A DNA stretch of 15,786 nt from Calidifontimicrobium sp964618555 (GTDB lineage Bacteria > Pseudomonadota > Gammaproteobacteria > Burkholderiales > Burkholderiaceae_C): NCBI GenBank assembly GCA_964618555.1, contig CAZUBF010000082.1, positions 1-15,786 of the forward strand, written 5' to 3'. Of this stretch, positions 13,138-15,786 are shown piece after piece (the stretch's first letter is position 1; every line of letters begins with the position of its first letter). A program made the position numbers and the translations under genes. Under the pieces are notes generated by a model that worked only from the letters and a program-made list of their open reading frames with translations, was not told where the DNA came from and searched no databases.

Positions 13138-14187
13138 TCAACGCAGCGAGGCGTTGATCTTCTCCAGTGCCGCGCGGCCGGGCACCAGCTGGTCCTCGCG
13201 CAGCGCGTTCAGCGGCGTCGCGCTGGTGTGCAGCGCGGTGTGCAGGTCGCCGGCGTGCGGCTCGACGTACAGCAGTCCGGTGGCCACCTCGCCGCGCGCG
13301 GCGGCATGCTGCAGCACGCGCGTCGCCGCGGCGCGGTCGGTCGGGTCGTGGTCGGCGGCGAGGCGGCGCAGGCGCATCGTCGAACCGTCGGGCAGCGGCA
13401 GGTCCACGATGTCGCCGTGCGTCGCGCCGCCCGGCGGCGCGCCACGCACGATGTCGACGCGGTTGACCGGTTCGTCGTGCGCACGCACGTGCTCGTAGCT
13501 CTTCGTGCTGCCCTCGTGGTTGTTGAAGGTCACGCAGGGGCTGATCACGTCGATGAACGCCGCGCCGCCGTGGCGGATCGCGCCTTCGATCAGCGGCACC
13601 AGCTGCGCCTTGTCGCCCGAGAAGCCGCGCGCGACGTAGCTGGCGCCGAGCTGCAGCGCCAGCGCCGCGAGGTCGATCGGCGCGTCGGGGTTGGCCACGC
13701 CCTTCTTGCTGCGGCTGCCGCGGTCGGCGGTGGCCGAGAACTGGCCCTTCGTCAGCCCGTACACCCCGTTGTTCTCGACGATGTAGACCATGCGCACGCG
13801 CCGGCGCATCGCGTGCGCGAACTGGCCCAGCCCGATCGACGCCGAGTCGCCGTCACCCGACACGCCGAGGTACAGCAGGTCGCGGTGGGCCAGGTTGGCG
13901 CCGGTCAGCACGCTGGGCATGCGCCCGTGCACCGTGTTGAAGCCGTGGCTGGCGCCGAGGAAGTAGTCGGGCGTCTTGCTCGAGCAGCCGATGCCCGACA
14001 GCTTGGCCACGCGGTGCGGCTCGACGTCGAGCTGCCAGCAGGCCTGCACGATCGCCGCCGACACGGCGTCGTGGCCGCAGCCGGCGCACAGCGTCGAGAC
14101 CTTGCCCTCGTAGTCGCGGCGCGTGTAGCCGACGCGGTTGCGCGCCAGCGTCGGGTGGCGCAGCGGCGGCTTGGCGATGTAGGTCAT
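13138..14187 (-). CDS. korB: 2-oxoacid:ferredoxin oxidoreductase, beta subunit
   Basis: A 349-residue thiamine-diphosphate subunit of a two-subunit 2-oxoacid:ferredoxin oxidoreductase (2-oxoglutarate or a related acid + CoA to acyl-CoA, CO2 and reduced ferredoxin). C34 and C37 (TLCAGCGHD), C68 (GIGCSSKTPDYF) and C218 (ISPCVTFNNH) sit at the spacing of the four [4Fe-4S] ligands of this enzyme class. GDGDSASIGL at 111-120, with NNGVYGLTKGQ after it, is the Mg-ThDP-binding motif. The ATG at 14187 overlaps the stop of the alpha gene as ATGA, so the two are translationally coupled. The C-terminal 80 residues form a longer tail than in short archaeal homologues. The exact 2-oxoacid is uncertain; the symbol assumes the 2-oxoglutarate type. 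Confidence 0.93.
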   Translation of the reverse strand: MTYIAKPPLRHPTLARNRVGYTRRDYEGKVSTLCAGCGHDAVSAAIVQACWQLDVEPHRVAKLSGIGCSSKTPDYFLGASHGFNTVHGRMPSVLTGANLAHRDLLYLGVSGDGDSASIGLGQFAHAMRRRVRMVYIVENNGVYGLTKGQFSATADRGSRSKKGVANPDAPIDLAALALQLGASYVARGFSGDKAQLVPLIEGAIRHGGAAFIDVISPCVTFNNHEGSTKSYEHVRAHDEPVNRVDIVRGAPPGGATHGDIVDLPLPDGSTMRLRRLAADHDPTDRAAATRVLQHAAARGEVATGLLYVEPHAGDLHTALHTSATPLNALREDQLVPGRAALEKINASLR

Positions 14188-15786
14188 GCGCTCTCCTTCG
14201 GCGCGGTGGCGCGGTCGATCACGTACGCCGTGATCGCGCGGGTGATGAAACGCGCGGTGATCGGCGTGCCGTCGTAGTGCAGGATCGGCACCAGCTTGCG
14301 CGGGTCGCACTGCAGCGCGTCGACGAGCAGCGTGCGCATCTGCGCGTCGCGGTTCTGCTCGACGACGAACACCTCGTCGTGCGCGGCGACGAACTCGGCG
14401 ACGGCGGGCGGGAACGGGTACGCGCGCAGACGCATCGCGTCGAGCGCGATGCCGGCGTCGGCCAGCGCGGCCAGCGACTCGTCCATCGCCGGGCTCGTCG
14501 AGCCGAAGTAGATCGCACCCAGCCGGGTGCGCCGCGGCGCGGCGCGCACCACCGGCGGCGGCACCAGCGTCGCCGCGGTGGCGAACTTGGCCAGCAGGCG
14601 CTGCATGTTGTAGACGTAGTCGCCACCGGCCTCCGAGTAGCGTGCCTGCGCATCGCGCGTGGTGCCGCGCGTGAAGTACGCGCCGCGGCTCGGGTGCGTG
14701 CCCGGCAGCGTGCGCCACGGGATGCCGTCGCCGTCGACGTCCTTGTAGCGCGCGAACTCGCGGCCGGCCTCGAGCTCGTCGGCGCTCAGCACCTTGCCGC
14801 GGTCGTGGCGCCGGGCGTCGTCCCACGCGAACGGCGCGCACAGGCGCTGGTTCATGCCGATGTCGAGGTCGCTCATCACGAACACCGGCGTCTGCAGCCG
14901 GTCGGCCAGGTCGAGCGCGAGCGCCGCGTGCTCGAAGCACTCGTGGGGGTCGGCGGGCAGCAGCAGCACGTGGCGCGTGTCGCCGTGCGACGCCCAGGCG
15001 CACGAGATCAGGTCGGCCTGCTGCGTGCGCGTGGGCATGCCGGTCGACGGCCCGCCGCGCTGCACGTCGATGATCGTCACCGGGATCTCGGCGAAGTACG
15101 CCAGCCCGATGAACTCGGTCATCAGCGACACCCCCGGCCCCGACGTGGCGGTGAAGGCGCGCGCGCCGTTCCAGCCGGCCCCCGTGACCATGCCGATCGA
15201 CGCGATCTCGTCTTCGGCCTGCACGATCGCGTAGCGCCTCTCGCCGCTGTCGGCATCGACGCGGTACTTCGCGCACCAGCGCTCGAAGGCCTCGGCCACC
15301 GACGAGCTCGGCGTGATCGGGTACCACGCGCACACGGTGGCGCCGCCGTAGACGCAGCCCAGCGCCGCCGCCGCGTTGCCGTCGACGAAGATGCGTTCGC
15401 CCACCGCGTCGGCGCGTTCGACGCGCAGCGCGATCGGCTTGAGGTGGTCGCGCGCGAACTCGCGGCCGGCGTGGAACGCGCGCTTGTTCGACTCGAGCAG
15501 CCGCTCCTTGCCGCGGTACTGCTCGCCGAGCAGCTTCTCGACGACGGCGGGGTCGATGCCCAGCAGCGCCGCGAGCGCGCCGACGTACATGATGTTCTTG
15601 AACAGCTGGCGCTGGCGCGCGTCTTCGTAGGTGGCGTTGCAGATCGCGGTCAGCGGCATGCCGATGGCCACCACGTCGTCGCGCAGCGAACCCGGCGGCA
15701 GCGGCCGCGTGCTGTCGTAGAACAGGTAGCCGCCGGGCTCGAGCTCGGCCATGTCCTGCGCCCAGGTCTGCGGGTTCATCGCGACC
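14184..15786 (-). CDS. korA: 2-oxoacid:ferredoxin oxidoreductase, fused gamma/alpha subunit (5' end outside window)
   Basis: The frame is open to the right edge, and more than 530 residues are visible. The first visible part (MNPQTWAQDMAELEPGGYLF; GMPLTAICN; RQRQLFKNIMYVGALAALLG) belongs to the gamma domain, so the true start lies beyond the window and the ATG at 15779 is internal. The alpha (pyrimidine-binding) part follows: AAALGCVYGG, WYPITPSSS (the YPITP motif that contacts ThDP and the 2-oxoacid), ATSGPGVSLMTEFIGLAYFA and QRGGPSTGMPTRTQQADL. The C-terminal domain includes IYFGSTSPAMDESL. This gamma-alpha fusion is the usual form in two-subunit enzymes. It is followed directly by the beta gene. 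Known homologues serve reductive or oxygen-tolerant oxidation of 2-oxoacids; the role here is not shown. Confidence 0.95.
   Translation of the reverse strand, partial: VAMNPQTWAQDMAELEPGGYLFYDSTRPLPPGSLRDDVVAIGMPLTAICNATYEDARQRQLFKNIMYVGALAALLGIDPAVVEKLLGEQYRGKERLLESNKRAFHAGREFARDHLKPIALRVERADAVGERIFVDGNAAAALGCVYGGATVCAWYPITPSSSVAEAFERWCAKYRVDADSGERRYAIVQAEDEIASIGMVTGAGWNGARAFTATSGPGVSLMTEFIGLAYFAEIPVTIIDVQRGGPSTGMPTRTQQADLISCAWASHGDTRHVLLLPADPHECFEHAALALDLADRLQTPVFVMSDLDIGMNQRLCAPFAWDDARRHDRGKVLSADELEAGREFARYKDVDGDGIPWRTLPGTHPSRGAYFTRGTTRDAQARYSEAGGDYVYNMQRLLAKFATAATLVPPPVVRAAPRRTRLGAIYFGSTSPAMDESLAALADAGIALDAMRLRAYPFPPAVAEFVAAHDEVFVVEQNRDAQMRTLLVDALQCDPRKLVPILHYDGTPITARFITRAITAYVIDRATAPKESA

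Noticed and set aside
13138..15333. A 731-codon minus-strand frame spanning the beta gene and half of the alpha gene
   Set aside because: Only 13138-14187 is the beta subunit. The upstream part is out of frame with the conserved alpha subunit.
1..15786. CRISPR array, riboswitch or rRNA
   Set aside because: No regularly spaced repeats, recognisable riboswitch core or rRNA sequence was seen on either strand.

Overview
The window looks like chromosome from a high-GC betaproteobacterium, most likely of the order Burkholderiales. The reasons are the uniformly high GC, the two orphan 'Bug'-type (TctC-like) periplasmic binding proteins, the LysR regulators typical of that order, and a two-subunit 2-oxoacid:ferredoxin oxidoreductase. 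The genus cannot be fixed from the sequence alone.

Layout. The left edge (1-371) holds the possible tail of a CRP/FNR-like regulator and a tRNA-Asn(GUU) on the minus strand, with a clear -10 box and a strong intrinsic terminator. A decayed GNAT acetyltransferase follows (482-836). The centre (812-9146) is the most interesting part. It holds two mirror-image copies of one three-gene arrangement: a LysR regulator divergent from an operon that encodes an exported TctC/Bug solute-binding protein followed by a plant-type O-methyltransferase-like enzyme. Cassette 1 is OMT1-Bug1 (minus) and LysR1 (plus), 812-3990. Cassette 2 is LysR2 (minus) and Bug2-OMT2 (plus), 6066-9146. Between them lie two truncated LysR remnants facing away from each other (4045-4630), an alpha/beta hydrolase (4724-5542) and a DUF1428/YbaA-type protein (5604-5975).

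The right half begins with fragments of an IS91-family (HUH, rolling-circle) transposase at 9259-9495 and 11929-12797. They bracket a minus-strand operon of a small hypothetical protein, a membrane-anchored hypothetical protein and an MFS transporter (9706-11770). The transposase is scrambled: its middle lies about 2.5 kb upstream of its N- and C-terminal parts, and the latter part carries a frameshift, an internal deletion and a roughly 50-bp insertion. A non-coding stretch with two long-spaced inverted repeats (12798-13137) follows. The minus-strand operon for the beta subunit and most of the fused gamma/alpha subunit of a 2-oxoacid:ferredoxin oxidoreductase (13138-15786) runs off the right edge.

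How the genes may work together. In each cassette the LysR protein probably controls the divergent Bug-OMT pair in response to a small organic acid. The Bug protein would bind a carboxylate in the periplasm, and the cytoplasmic OMT would methylate a related compound or a product of it. No TctA/TctB membrane partner is present. The repeated pairing of an orphan Bug protein with a methyltransferase, tightly linked in both copies, is the best candidate in this window for an undescribed functional unit. The ligand, the methyl acceptor and any physical partnership are inference.
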